Under the pieces are notes generated by a model. The model was not told the DNA's origin. It searched no databases and worked only from the letters and a program-made list of their open reading frames with translations. 64,000 bases of DNA from Sipunculus nudus. Its lineage: Eukaryota; Annelida; Sipuncula; Golfingiida; Sipunculidae. The stretch covers positions 18,160,729 through 18,224,728 of the forward strand of contig CM049314.1 of NCBI GenBank assembly GCA_026874595.1, given 5' to 3'. The position numbers were made by a program, and so were the translations under genes. Below are positions 49,386-60,480 of this stretch, piece by piece (the stretch's first letter is position 1; every line of letters starts with the position of its first letter).

Positions 49386-52300
49386 ATGGGATTTAAAGGG
49401 GAAGATCTCAGGCAATTTGTAGATAGAGAGGTCAAGAGAATTGAAGATAAAAGTGAAAAAGATAGGGCTAGAGAAGGTAGGGCTCGTGAACGTGAAGAGA
49501 AAGCACGAGAACGAGAGCAAGCCCATGAATCTGAGGTATTAAAGTTGAAATCTCAGTTTCCTGTTGAAACTCCCCCAGAGAGAGGAGTGGGATCTAGTTT
49601 TGTTTGGGTTTCTTCCTTTAAAATGCCGTCCATTGATGAAGCTTATGATAGCCTTGATGCTTACTTAGGGCGATTTGAAAGATTCGCGCTTGGCCAGAAA
49701 TGGCCTACATATGATTGGGCAATTCGCCTTAGTACTTTACTGAAAGGCAAGTCACTAGAAATATATTCTAGACTTCCCTCTGACGAAGCTCTTGACTATG
49801 AAAAACTCAAACTTGCTTTATTCAGACATTATCATATGACCGAAGAAGGGTACCGTACTAAATTCCGTACTAGTCGTCCAGGGAAATCGGAAGCCCCAAG
49901 TCAATTTGCAGCTCGCATCAGTGGGTACTTACATAACTGGGTCAAGATGGCGTGTATAGATAGGACTTATGAGGGTTTGGTAGATCTCCTCCTTTGGGAG
50001 CAGTTTATGAACTATTGCTCCAAGGAGTTGTCAGTCTTTCTGCGTGAATGACAATGTTTTAGTATCGACTCGATGACAGATGTGGCCGAAAGATTTGTTG
50101 AAGCCCATGGTAGATACAGTTTTTCATCTCACCCTAAAGGCATTAGTTCCAAACACGGTTGTACCCAGTCGGAAGGGAACAAACAGGTTGAAGCAGGTAA
50201 GCAACTATCTTACCCACCTTCCAAAAGCATACAGAGTAGTACACCAATCATAAAATGCTACAATTGTGGTGGTGCTGGACATAAATCTTTCCAATGTAAA
50301 TTGCCTAAGAAAGGTAAGGATATGGTCCAGGGTTTCCAGGTTATTGATCAACAAAGTGTCATTCAGACTATGGTTAACCAGGCTGTGTCCAGAGCTGTGA
50401 GTAAGGCAGTCAAAGAAACTCTAACACAGGTAGGTAAGTTGGAACCAAATAGTAGTGGTCTGTCTGATACACGGTCAGTACCTCCCTTGCAGCGCAGTGA
50501 GGTTAACAATGTCACAGAACCAGTAACACTTGAGCCAGAGGTATTGAATTTGGCTTGTCCTGCAGTAGTTGGCAGACCAGAATCACACCCTTTAGGCATG
50601 CCTACATGCACAGGAGTCATTGACAATAACAGTGTATCAGTACTTAGGGACACTGGGTGCAGCACTGCTGTTGTTAGAACAGCTCTTATACAACAGGACC
50701 AGATGACAGGTAAGTCTCAAACTTGTATTCTAATAGACGGAACTGTGAGAGAATTTCCCATGGCAAAGATACAGGTACACACCCCATATTTCACAGGTGA
50801 GTTAGAGGCACTCTGTATTGACAACCCGGTATACGATCTAATAATCGGTAATATACAGGGAGCTAGGGATCCTCATAAGCCAGATTCAGGATGGACTCCA
50901 AATGTACCAGAAAGTGGCCATGCAGTAGAGACAAGAGCCCAAGCTGCTAATAAAGGTAGGCCAGTAAAACCCCTTTCGGTGCCAAGTCCCATTGCTGATA
51001 TTAGTCGGTCAGACCTGATTAGAGAGCAACGAGAGGACAAATCTCTTTCTCCGTTGTGGGATAAAGTGGGCAAACCTGTGGGTAAATTTAAATATGCCAT
51101 CAAGAAGGGAGTTCTTGTGCGTCTGAAGGAGGACAAGTACATATCTGGTAAGTATCACTCTCAGGTAGTAGTCCCCATCCCACTACGTACTGATATCTTG
51201 AAACTTGCCCATGAAGGGATCATGTCTGGCCATCAGGGAATATTTCGTTCTTTTGAGAGAGTTATTTCTAACTTCTTCTGGCCAGGTCTACACGAGGATG
51301 TCGCAAAATTCTGCAAATCATGCGACATCTGCCAGAGGACCATACAAAAAGGGAAGGTAGGAAAGGTCCCTTTAGGGAGAATGCCTCTAATGAGCCACCC
51401 ATTTCAACGTATTTCTATGGATTTGGTGGGGCCTATCTTTCCTGCGTCTGATCGGGGTAAGAGATTCATCCTAACAGTGATGGATTATGCAACTCGCTAT
51501 CCCGAGGCGATTGCATTGAGTAACATAGAGACCGAAACAGTCGCTGAAGCTCTCCTTGATGTTTATAGCAGACTTGGTATCCCCAATGAGGTATTGACTG
51601 ACATGGGCAGTCAATTTACCTCCTCTGTCATGCGAGAGGTCAGCAGACTTTGATGTATCAAACAGTTGACCACAAGCCCCTATAATCCACGATGCAATGG
51701 CATGGTAGAAAAGTTCAATGACACCTTAAATAGGATGCTGAAAAAGATGTGTGCAGAACTTCCTAGAGACTGGGACCGTTATCTGGCCCCTGTTCTGTTT
51801 GCATATCGCGAGTCTCCACATGACTCTCTGGGTGGTTTATCTCCTTTTGAACTTTTATATGGGAGAAATGTCAGGGGTCCTTTAAAGGTTTTGAAAGAGT
51901 TGATGACATATGATGAGGACGATTCTGAGGTCAAAACTACGTACCAGTTTGTTGTTGATCTAAAAGAGAGATTAAAGGATACATGTGCTCTTGCTAGAGA
52001 GGCACTGAGTAAGGCATCTGTTAGGTACAAACAGTTCTATGACAGGAAGACAAAACCTAGGCATCTGCAAGTAGGTGATAAAGTACTAGTTTTGTTACCT
52101 ACAGATCGCAACAAATTACTCCTGCAGTGGAAAGGCCCTTTTGTGATTACTTGTAGGTTTAATAATTGTGACTATCAGATTGACATGCAGGGAAAATCCA
52201 AGGTTTTCCATATAAACATGCTAAAGAAAAACATAACAAGGGCAGAATCTGATAAAGTCGAAGGTTGCATATTTGATATGTCTAGTATTACAGGTGATGA

Positions 52301-53822
52301 AGGCCTGTCTCTTGATATCCGTAATCATCACCAGGATATTGAGCAGTTAGATGTGGACTACTCAGAATGTGGGAAGTCTGTGGTACCGTTACCTAGTGTG
52401 ACGCGTAAGCAAGGTCCTGACCAGGTTCAGATTTGTAAACAACTCCCAGCTGCAAAGGCTGAGGAAATCTCCTTGCTTATCAGCCAGTATGAATCAATAT
52501 TTACTGATGTACCAAAGCAAACTCACATCATTGAGTGTGTTCTGCGTACTACTACTGATCAGCCTGTGAGATCAAAGCCTTATCCAGTCCCACATGCTTT
52601 AAGAGACACCATGAACAAAGAAATACAAAACATGCTGTCCCTAGGTATTATTGAGAGATCAAACTCTAGTTTTGCCAGTCCGGTTGTCATGATACGTAAC
52701 AAGGATGATACGGTACGCTTCTGTATTGACTACCGTAAACTTAACCGTACCCTTTTTTTTTATCCAGAGCCTATGCCAAATCCCGAAAATCTCTTTGCTG
52801 AGTTGGGTGAGAGTACCTATTTCTCGAAACTGGATTTAACAAAAGGCTACTGGCAAATACCCATGTCAGAGAGTTCTAAAGAACTAACAGCATTTGTCAC
52901 TCCTGAAGCACTATATCAATTTCGCTTCATGCCATTTGGTCTTGTAGTGGCTGGAGCAGTGTTTACAAGAATGATGAGAAAACTGTTTGATGGCATGTTC
53001 GGGGTATGCTGTTATATTGATGATATTCTTTGTCACACAGTTACCTGGACAGAACATTTAATCCTTTTAGAGAAAGTGTTTAGGATCCTTCAAGACGCTA
53101 GTTTAGCAGCAAAACCCGCAAAATGCTGTTTTGGGTTCACTGACCTCGGGTTTTTGGGTCACCGGGTCAGTAGAGGTCAGCTTGCTACTGATGACACACT
53201 ATTAGACAAAGTGAGCAAAAGTGAGCGACCTACCACCAAGAAAGAAGTGAGATCCTTTCTAGGTCTCACTGGATACTACAGGAAATTCATTCCTCATTAT
53301 GCGGAAATCGCGGTTCCTTTAACCGACCTGACCCGAAAAGGTCAAAGCAATAAGGTCACATGGGGTGAGGCCCAGGAACGATCATTCCGCACATTGAAAT
53401 CCATGCTAGTAAAACCACCTATTTTACAGCTTCCAGACATGTCAAAACCTTTTGTCCTACGTACCAATGCCTCAGACAAAGGTATTGGAAGCAGCCTGTT
53501 GCAGGAATCCGATGGCATCATGTGTCCGATTGCGTATGCAAGCCAGAAATTGACAGAACGGGAACGCAACTACTCTGTAATAGAGAGAGAAGCTTTGTCT
53601 ATCATATGGGCAATAGCCAGGTTTGATGTGTATCTGTTTGGGAAGGAGTTCTGTATTCAAACAGATCATAAACCATTAACCTACATCAATCAATCCAAGT
53701 GTATCAACAAGCGCATCATGCGTTGGGCTATGATGCTCCAGGAATACAAATTCAGGGTAGAAGCTATACCGGGTAAAGAAAATCATGGACCCGACTTTTT
53801 AAGCAGAGTCCACATGATTTAA
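49386..53822 (+). pseudogene. Unit 3 gag-pol in one frame, two stops
   Basis: A single frame of about 1478 codons holds gag, protease, integrase, RT and RNase H in that order. It is interrupted only by TGA at 50049-50051 (gag, where unit 2 has AGA) and TGA at 51651-51653 (integrase, where units 1 and 2 have TTA). RT is unbroken (CIDYRKLNR, YIDDIL, FLGH). In RNase H the first catalytic Asp is changed: TNASDKGIG at 53463, against TDAS in units 1 and 2. Because it is otherwise continuous, this unit shows the native organisation best: a one-ORF Gag-Pol element. Confidence 0.9.
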
Positions 53823-54082
53823 GTTGTAGCTGCTAAGATTAGCTGAGCTTTTTTTATTCCATAGCCAAGTTGTTTTTGTTGCATGGGAGATCACTGTATA
53901 AAATCAGGAGAGTGCACCAGTATACCACTACGCTCCTTTTGTTATAGGTTACATATAAGACTGTTTGAACATTTATTTTGTTTTTTATTTGAACAAGAGT
54001 TTTTGATCGCACCAACTCCCATTCTGGGGATAAACAGATCCAAAATGAAAATGCCCGCATTTTCCTTTGTAGGGGGGAGTGA

Positions 54083-55406
54083 TGTCACACAGATCCCCTA
54101 AGATATGATTTTGTGTGTATATATAATAGTCATCCATTTATTTTATGTGTGACAATGTACAGTGGGAGACACAGCCAGTTGTTTTGGGTCCCATGTAGTT
54201 GTTTTGTACCCACTATGACCACACTGGTAACAATGACCTGTGTCCAGTGAGGTGTAACAAAACCCCTAGGTAGTCCTTGTGCCCAAGGCCTATAACAATA
54301 CCCCTGAAACAAGAATAGGGCGGCCATAATTTCACTGGTTCTGCTCAAGTGTGCTAAGAATTGTTGTCAAGGCTCTTTTAAACAAGAATAGGGCAGTTGA
54401 CCAGCAGCTCTGTTAGAGGAAACATGAACCTCTCTCTACTTGAACTTTAAGAGGCCTGAGGTCTACTCAACATGCTACACTGAATCAAGACCAAGAGCTG
54501 TGTTTTTTTTTCTTATTAATTTTTCTGGTATGGTCAACTAAAGACTTTTAAATGTACACCAAACCATGGTATAAACTGTGCTACACTCAGAATGCTGATA
54601 TCTTGCATTAAAAGAATGTTTCCAGTGTTTAGAGATTTTGTGGAGACTGAGGGGTACCGGCAGTGCACGAAAACCACCTAGAAGTACCGAGAATGGTGGA
54701 CTTCAGACTGTGACTCTATGAGACTTCTTACATGAAAGGTGAGCCATTGTACAGTTATTCTTGGTACCCAAAAGCAGAACTGACTTTATGGTAGCTCCTG
54801 TATATACATATATGAAACAGTACTATCATTATTATCTGCTGAATTACTGTTATACTTGATATAGAAATCCTAAGATATGTAGGAGGAGACACATTATTCC
54901 ATTTGGGACCCAATGTAATGACCATTCTCTAATACCTTTACCTCTATCGAAATACTGGCTCTGTTTCCCCTAAATGTTGGAGTTATCTTTTTTTCTTTGA
55001 GCTGAAATGGTCCTACGTTATTTTACAGAAGGAGCCTTATGGTATTTGGTATACCTCCACTGATGGGTTCCTTCCTTGATAAGTTTCACTGGACTCCCTA
55101 TCTGCTTCTTGTGACAAACTGTTGTTACCCGGATTTCTAAGGATTGATATTATTCAACTCGTATTTTTTTTATAAAGTATAGTGTCTAAGCTGTGCTATA
55201 CTTGCCAGCTTATTTCTCAGTGAAGTGCTAATACTTGATATATCCCTTGATGTCATATTGCACTTATATTCATTTATATTCATTAAAATTATTGTACATC
55301 TTTCAGTTGTATGATATTCATTTGTATGTGCGAACGTTTTCTTATTATTAAAAGAACGTGGGGCAAGGTGCTTAAGATCAGGGGATCTTAGGATGTAAGC
55401 TTGGCA
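54083..55406 (+). repeat. LTR4 (1324 bp), 3' end of the array
   Basis: Differs from LTR2 and LTR3 at roughly fifteen places by eye, including its last bases (TTGGCA instead of TTGACA). Followed directly by AAAGA. Confidence 0.9.
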
Positions 55407-55411
55407 AAAGA
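55407..55411 (+). repeat. Target-site duplication, right (AAAGA)
   Basis: Exact copy of 37449-37453, placed directly after the final CA of LTR4. Confidence 0.85.
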
Positions 55412-55424
55412 TCCACATGGTGTC

Positions 55425-55632
55425 TATAAATACATAATACTTGATTCTTAAGTTGCCCGACTGGTATTTTTATCACCATTTAGTCGCATTTTAATCGTTT
55501 TAATCTCGGACTTGCATAAATTAATTTTTGTGGGATTAACCTTTATTATCTCAATTTTATTGTATTATCGCTTGTGAGCAGTTCGCGGGATGAGCGCTTT
55601 ATAAAAATGTACAATAATAATAATAATGTTTG
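55425..55632 (+). mobile_element. Possible retroposon 3' tail
   Basis: The stretch ends GAGCGCTTTATAAAAATG, then TACAATAATAATAATAATG. A GCGCT...TATAAA...(AAT)n end is typical of some SINE/LINE tails. No head or coding part is seen. Confidence 0.35.
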
Positions 55633-56226
55633 ACACCACACTAGAGATATCTGTCGACGGCTACTGAAACCGACTACCCGGATCCATTCTGTAGACAACA
55701 GGCCCTGTTATGTATATTTTATCGCAAATAATAAAGGTAAGAAATTACATTTTGTATAAATTCCAGGCTCCGGTCTACATTATAACAGAGGAAAGATGTC
55801 TTACATCTACGAAGGAATGGGACGTTAGAGTGCTCTGGCCAGAGATATCAGACATAATTACAATCTCCCAACGGAGATGGAGTGTCTCACTGAAGGTTTT
55901 CATTGTAAAAATATTGGCACAGATTGCAGTCATACCTAGTGCTCAATGTGCATATGGGGTTTGCAGGCTGCAGCCCAATGCTTTATTATAATCTCTAGGG
56001 GGGTCTCCTGTCCAATAAAATAAAAACACTAATATTCCATTGTTAATATTCATTTTAACGATAAAAATCATAGGCGTACCTAGACAAAGCTAGTATGTAA
56101 GGAAAAAATTAAATTCAGGAGCATATTGATTGAACTGTTGCACTCATTGATACATTGACTCTAGAGTTTTCAGTTTCTTCAGTCCATTACAATTCTTAAG
56201 TGTGTATATAAACAAGTGAAGCATAC

Positions 56227-56426
56227 TCAAGCGAATCCACCACGGCCATGACGCTTTAGTGAGTGATCACGACTCCTTTAGCCCGTCCTGTGGTCCCGCT
56301 TGAGTAGAGAATTAAGGCCACATCTTCTCGGGGGTTTATCTTTGGTCTTGGCGGCGGAATGACACTTCTTTCAATCAGACTGCTGTAACTCCGGTAACAT
56401 TCATGATTGTCTAGAATCAGGATTTC
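56227..56426 (-). pseudogene. Copy B exon 4 with stop
   Basis: Encodes EILILDNHECYRSYSSLIER, LYSSGTTGRAKGVVITH, then TAA (56256-56258). It is 200 nt, one codon shorter than copy A exon 4, with a GTATGC donor. Confidence 0.88.
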
Positions 56427-57074
56427 CTGTAAAATTTAGTGTTACATTTTACATTTAAACAAGTGAAACAAATTATACTTTTAGTCAGTATATGAAGATA
56501 TATCTGACCCTTGGAATATAAATATAGTCGCATTTAAACATTCCATGAAGATTATCATAACACCGTCCTTAAATGATTACTATTTCATATCTATCTCTAT
56601 GTCTGGACAAAATAATTTATCATGCCTAAAAGGATAATAAAGGCTACACAAATTGATTTTCCCCGTTTTATGTATATAATAAAAACTATTATATTGTACA
56701 AGGGATGTACACATATTTATTTAGTTGATCACACTTCATGGCTTAGATGTGTTTCTGCTGGGGTGGAAGAAACCATATAACTCTGAGAAAACCACTGGTC
56801 TTGGACGGTCAGCTATATTACCCACTCTCATAGCCAGGCCTTCCGTTTTAACCTCGACTGGCTCATTATTTGATCTATATGTAGACCTATTAATATTCTT
56901 GAAAAAGATGACAGAGCAAGTTGGTACCGGTCAGGTGACATTTAACACTCTAGGTTTGATTCCATCTGATAGTGTGACAAATATTGCATCATAATTCGTA
57001 CGAGATCAAATCAGATCTGGTCGTAGTGCAGATCAGATTAGACGCAAACGCTAATTAAATTCAGTTTTCATAAC

Positions 57075-57178
57075 CTTGAGCCGTGTGTTCCCTTCACTCG
57101 CTTTTTCAACTTTGAAACTAGTTTACTCGAGGTGAATATCCATTCCACCCCAGAATCTTCAAGTTGATGCTTTAAGGT
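57075..57178 (-). pseudogene. Copy B exon 3 remnant
   Basis: LKHQLEDSGVEWIFTSSKLV and, one base out of frame, EKASEGNTRLK match copy A exon 3. The frame fixed by exon 2 meets TGA here. Confidence 0.75.
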
Positions 57179-59314
57179 CTAATCATCGTCAAACAACCTT
57201 GGTTTAATTTAGCTTAAGAATTCATATTAATAATAATTTTAGACACAGTGATGTATATATATTTAGAATCCTTAGAATATTCTCTATTAGATGAGATATA
57301 TTTAAAAAGTGAAACAGTGACCACTTTGAAAATTTAAAACTTGAAATGATTATTTTTTTTTTAATTGGATATATCTCAAAATTGGCATAGGGTATGTATG
57401 TGGAAATAGTATCATTTGAAACTACATACAAATATCTCCAAGCGTTTTTTTTTTGTTATATATTAATTGTCTTTTTTCATAATGAATTTTAAATTTAAAA
57501 CATATGTGTGATGTTAACAATACTTATTTCGTTTAAATAACGTATTTCTACTACACTAAAAACGATATAGGAAAAAGAAAAAAACTCATTTTTGAATACT
57601 TGTTGATTTACCTATATGCAAAATTTGAAGACTCTATATTCGATGTTTTTTTAGAAATATCGCTCTGAAGACCGTACAGTCTCCTGAAATACTGTTTTGA
57701 GAAAACGGCCAAAAACTTATTGGGAAGAGAAATTCCGTTTTGAGTGGAAAACAGGGATATAAGCGCAAGTGACAGTTGTATTTTTTTCACTAAATGTTCG
57801 GATGAGAATCGGTTTCAATATATATATTATAAAATTTAATGGTTTATCAATGTTAAAAAAAGGATTTTATTAGGCATCATGACAACTGGAGAACTGTCAA
57901 ACTAAAGTAGGCGGAGCTTACTGGTCCGAGGGGTCGGTCATCGGTAATCAGGTCATGGGCTACCGCGCCGGGGCACGCGTCAGGTGTGTGAAGTGACTGA
58001 TAAGAACAATCAATCTGTTTACTCTGCGCTCTCATTCAGACCACGATATACCCTAATCCAATTAACAGCTTGTCTCTCCCTCTCACATTTATATATGAGA
58101 CACTACATAGCTTGCAGCAACACATATATCCCTCTCTCATTAGATTTATTTACACCAGTCATATACGCGCTAAATCGTGCTGCAGCCGCTCTTCCTTTAC
58201 CGATCGCTCTCAAAGCTAAGACTCCGACGCGGTTCACTTCGCAAAATTTGTTAGCAGGCGACGTGGTGGTGTAACTTGGTGCCGCGTTCCTCTCACAATA
58301 TTAATTCGTGCAACGCAGTCCCATATTGCTGCACCACCCTCGGCGTTTATCTACATCCTCCACTAACGACACGGGAACCTTGTGAGCAGCAGTATGTGAC
58401 TGTCTCTCGTTCAAATAGCGAATTTTATCTTCGCTCATTCTACTCTATTTTCTTCGACCCATGACGTTCAGTTTGAAGATAGTGTATATTATAGAAGAAG
58501 GAACGATTCGGTAATGGTTTTGGCGATGTAATGATGGACCTTGGGAGAAAATGTTATAGTGTATAACAGGGTCAATATTAAAGAAATAACAATCGGTAAA
58601 TTCATATTTCTGGGTATATTCTTGGTGCCAGGACCCTTATTGGGTTACACTAACATATTTTAGGGCAGTGACATAGACATTATTCGGCGACTGGAGGAGT
58701 ACGATGTACAGTTTACTTCTGGGTTAGGCGTATAGGGGGGACGTGTTTGTATTAATTAGTGCCAATTAGTAAGTGCCGGTAATAAAGATAAGCTCTTTCC
58801 CGGCTGACTGGCCGCGGCTTCCCCACGCCTGTCAATCAACCATTTGCCTAATACCGCGAGCGCATGGTTAACCAATAAGCAACTTATACACTCTGCTAAC
58901 TCTCGCCGAGCTGACAGTTGGTCCTGTTTGCACCCCACGTGGGTTTGACATCTGAATTAAAATACTTATTTTTCTAATTGATACAATATAACCCCAGGAA
59001 CGTGTTTTTGTAAAAAAAAAATAGATATAGCAAACATCTATAAAACCAGATGTTTTTCAGAAAAATGTAATTTTCATGATTTTTGACGATGATTAGACCT
59101 TAATTCGCCTGGAAATGAAAAAAAGAGTGTTATGAATATTGATAGAATAATATATAGATATATAGATATAATGCAATATATTTGTAAATATACAATGTAA
59201 CTATATTGATGTATTATGAAGTGTTTGATTAGATTTGGAACACGCAGAGCTAGGAGTTTAACTTCACAAATTCTCAACACAGATATAATTGGATTTGCTC
59301 TTAGCGACACTTGC
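57179..59314. other. Enlarged intron 2 of copy B
   Basis: 2.1 kb against 0.3 kb in copy A. 57900-58950 has more CpG and GC than its surroundings and holds a 96-codon plus-strand frame (57984-58274) with no recognisable family. It is probably inserted repeat DNA, but no ends can be defined. Confidence 0.4.
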
Positions 59315-59522
59315 CTGTTGTGTAGATTGGATTGGCAGCGGTTACTGTAGCTCCTAGCCGGATTGCTGCAAAGAAAACGATGCAGTACTGGATTGCATTA
59401 GGACTGAAGAGACCGACGACTGATCCAGATCTGACGCCAAGCCTCCACAACCCGGAGGCCAACTGTTCTATCTGTTCAACATATTGCTTGAAGGTCAGCT
59501 GATATCCACTCAACTCGTCCAC
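59315..59522 (-). pseudogene. Copy B exon 2 (GC donor)
   Basis: Encodes VDELSGYQLTFKQYVEQIEQ through [12 protein letters not shown] to NPIYTT. It is 208 nt as in copy A. The donor reads CAG/GCAAGT, a GC-type site in otherwise ideal context. Confidence 0.85.
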
Positions 59523-60122
59523 CTGTTGTCATATGCAAAATTTGAAAATATAAGTACAATCTGTATTCTGATTAACGGGCCAGTCGTATGTCTTTGTACA
59601 AGAAGAATTAAGCCAGGCATAATTAAAAAGTCTTTGTAAACTACCGGAGATTCCATCTCTATTTTATCAATACTTTTCTTGTCCTTTAACAAGACATTTA
59701 TTATCGCCTGTTACAGTGTCTGTAATACGTTTTGTAATTTTTAAATTGTGTTGGAAAAACGGAATGTATATATATAATATTATAATATGTATAATTAAAA
59801 TTATTTGTCTTCAGCAGGACCGGATTTTCTTGTCCACATGTCCAATGTTTAGTATATTCTGAAAATTTAGAGATAATATATCTAAATAATGTAATTAATA
59901 CCATAGGGCAACATGTTATATTTAATATTTAATACTGTAACTCTGCAGATAAAAAGGAAGAGAGGAAAGTTGGTGAATTTTCTTATTTGCGCTATCTGGA
60001 ATAAAATAAATCAAATAAGATGACCTATATGATGAATCAATTTACATTGCCAACAACTATCCTAGGACCACATACCCGAATGATTTAGTGAACTTCAATA
60101 AAAAAAGCAGATCTTAACTCAC

Positions 60123-60227
60123 CAAAGCGATCTTATTCCAGTGATCGCATGAATTCTCAAATATGTAATCGCACACTGTTTGCAAGGGCGCCAGTCGTGA
60201 GGGGTCTTCTGATTTCAGTAACACCAT
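60123..60227 (-). pseudogene. Copy B exon 1
   Basis: ATG at 60227 opens MVLLKSEDPSRLAP. 105 nt as in copy A, with a GTGAGT donor. Confidence 0.82.
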
Positions 60228-60428
60228 AATGTTAAATGTAAATGTATTCAGCAGCGTATATAATCAGAAGCTAAAAGCTTCGTGTCGGTAACTCAAATCC
60301 TACTGGCGAGGATACGCATAACCTTCATCATTATAATTGGCTAAATATACCATCCATGTATAATGTATGACCTAACATTTGATTAAACGATAGCTTTCGA
60401 GGTACGTGAGGGAGGGCAAAGTTAAACT

Positions 60429-60480
<52 letters not shown>

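Larger units (their letters stand above)
37454..55406 (+). mobile_element. Tandem Ty3/gypsy (Gmr1-like) array: three units sharing LTRs
   Basis: The layout is LTR1 remnant, truncated unit 1, LTR2, unit 2, LTR3, unit 3, LTR4. The period is 6674 bases (LTR2 to LTR3) and 6673 (LTR3 to LTR4). Each internal LTR is preceded by a purine tract AGGGGGGAGTGA and, where the downstream unit is complete, followed by a primer-binding site. AAAGA flanks only the outer ends. Pol order is protease, integrase, RT, RNase H, with no env-like frame. Lacking env and being broken in every unit, it is an inactive retrotransposon cluster. It sits on the plus strand in intron 4 of the minus-strand ANL copy B. Confidence 0.92.
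32717..60227 (-). pseudogene. ANL superfamily acyl-CoA synthetase-like, copy B (decayed, split by an 18-kb insertion)
   Basis: Same 11-exon plan as copy A: 60227-60123, 59522-59315, 57178-57075, 56426-56227, about 37098-36924, 36138-35970, 35275-35178, 34752-34608, 34356-34275, 33348-33188, 32841-32717. Lesions are many. Exon 3 lacks a base and cannot be read in the frame set by exon 2. Exon 4 has TAA at 56256-56258 just after the P-loop. Exon 5 has an internal deletion and no consistent frame. Exon 9 is one base short, and its GDLG motif reads VDLG. Exon 10 is 5 nt shorter than in copy C. The LTR array lies in intron 4. Exon 11 still ends RISKL-stop, a type 1 peroxisomal signal. No full-length enzyme can be made from this copy. 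Confidence 0.88.

Noticed and set aside
51666-53822. A separate TTG-started gene for RT in unit 3
   Set aside because: It is the same frame as the upstream pol, merely resuming after the TGA at 51651.
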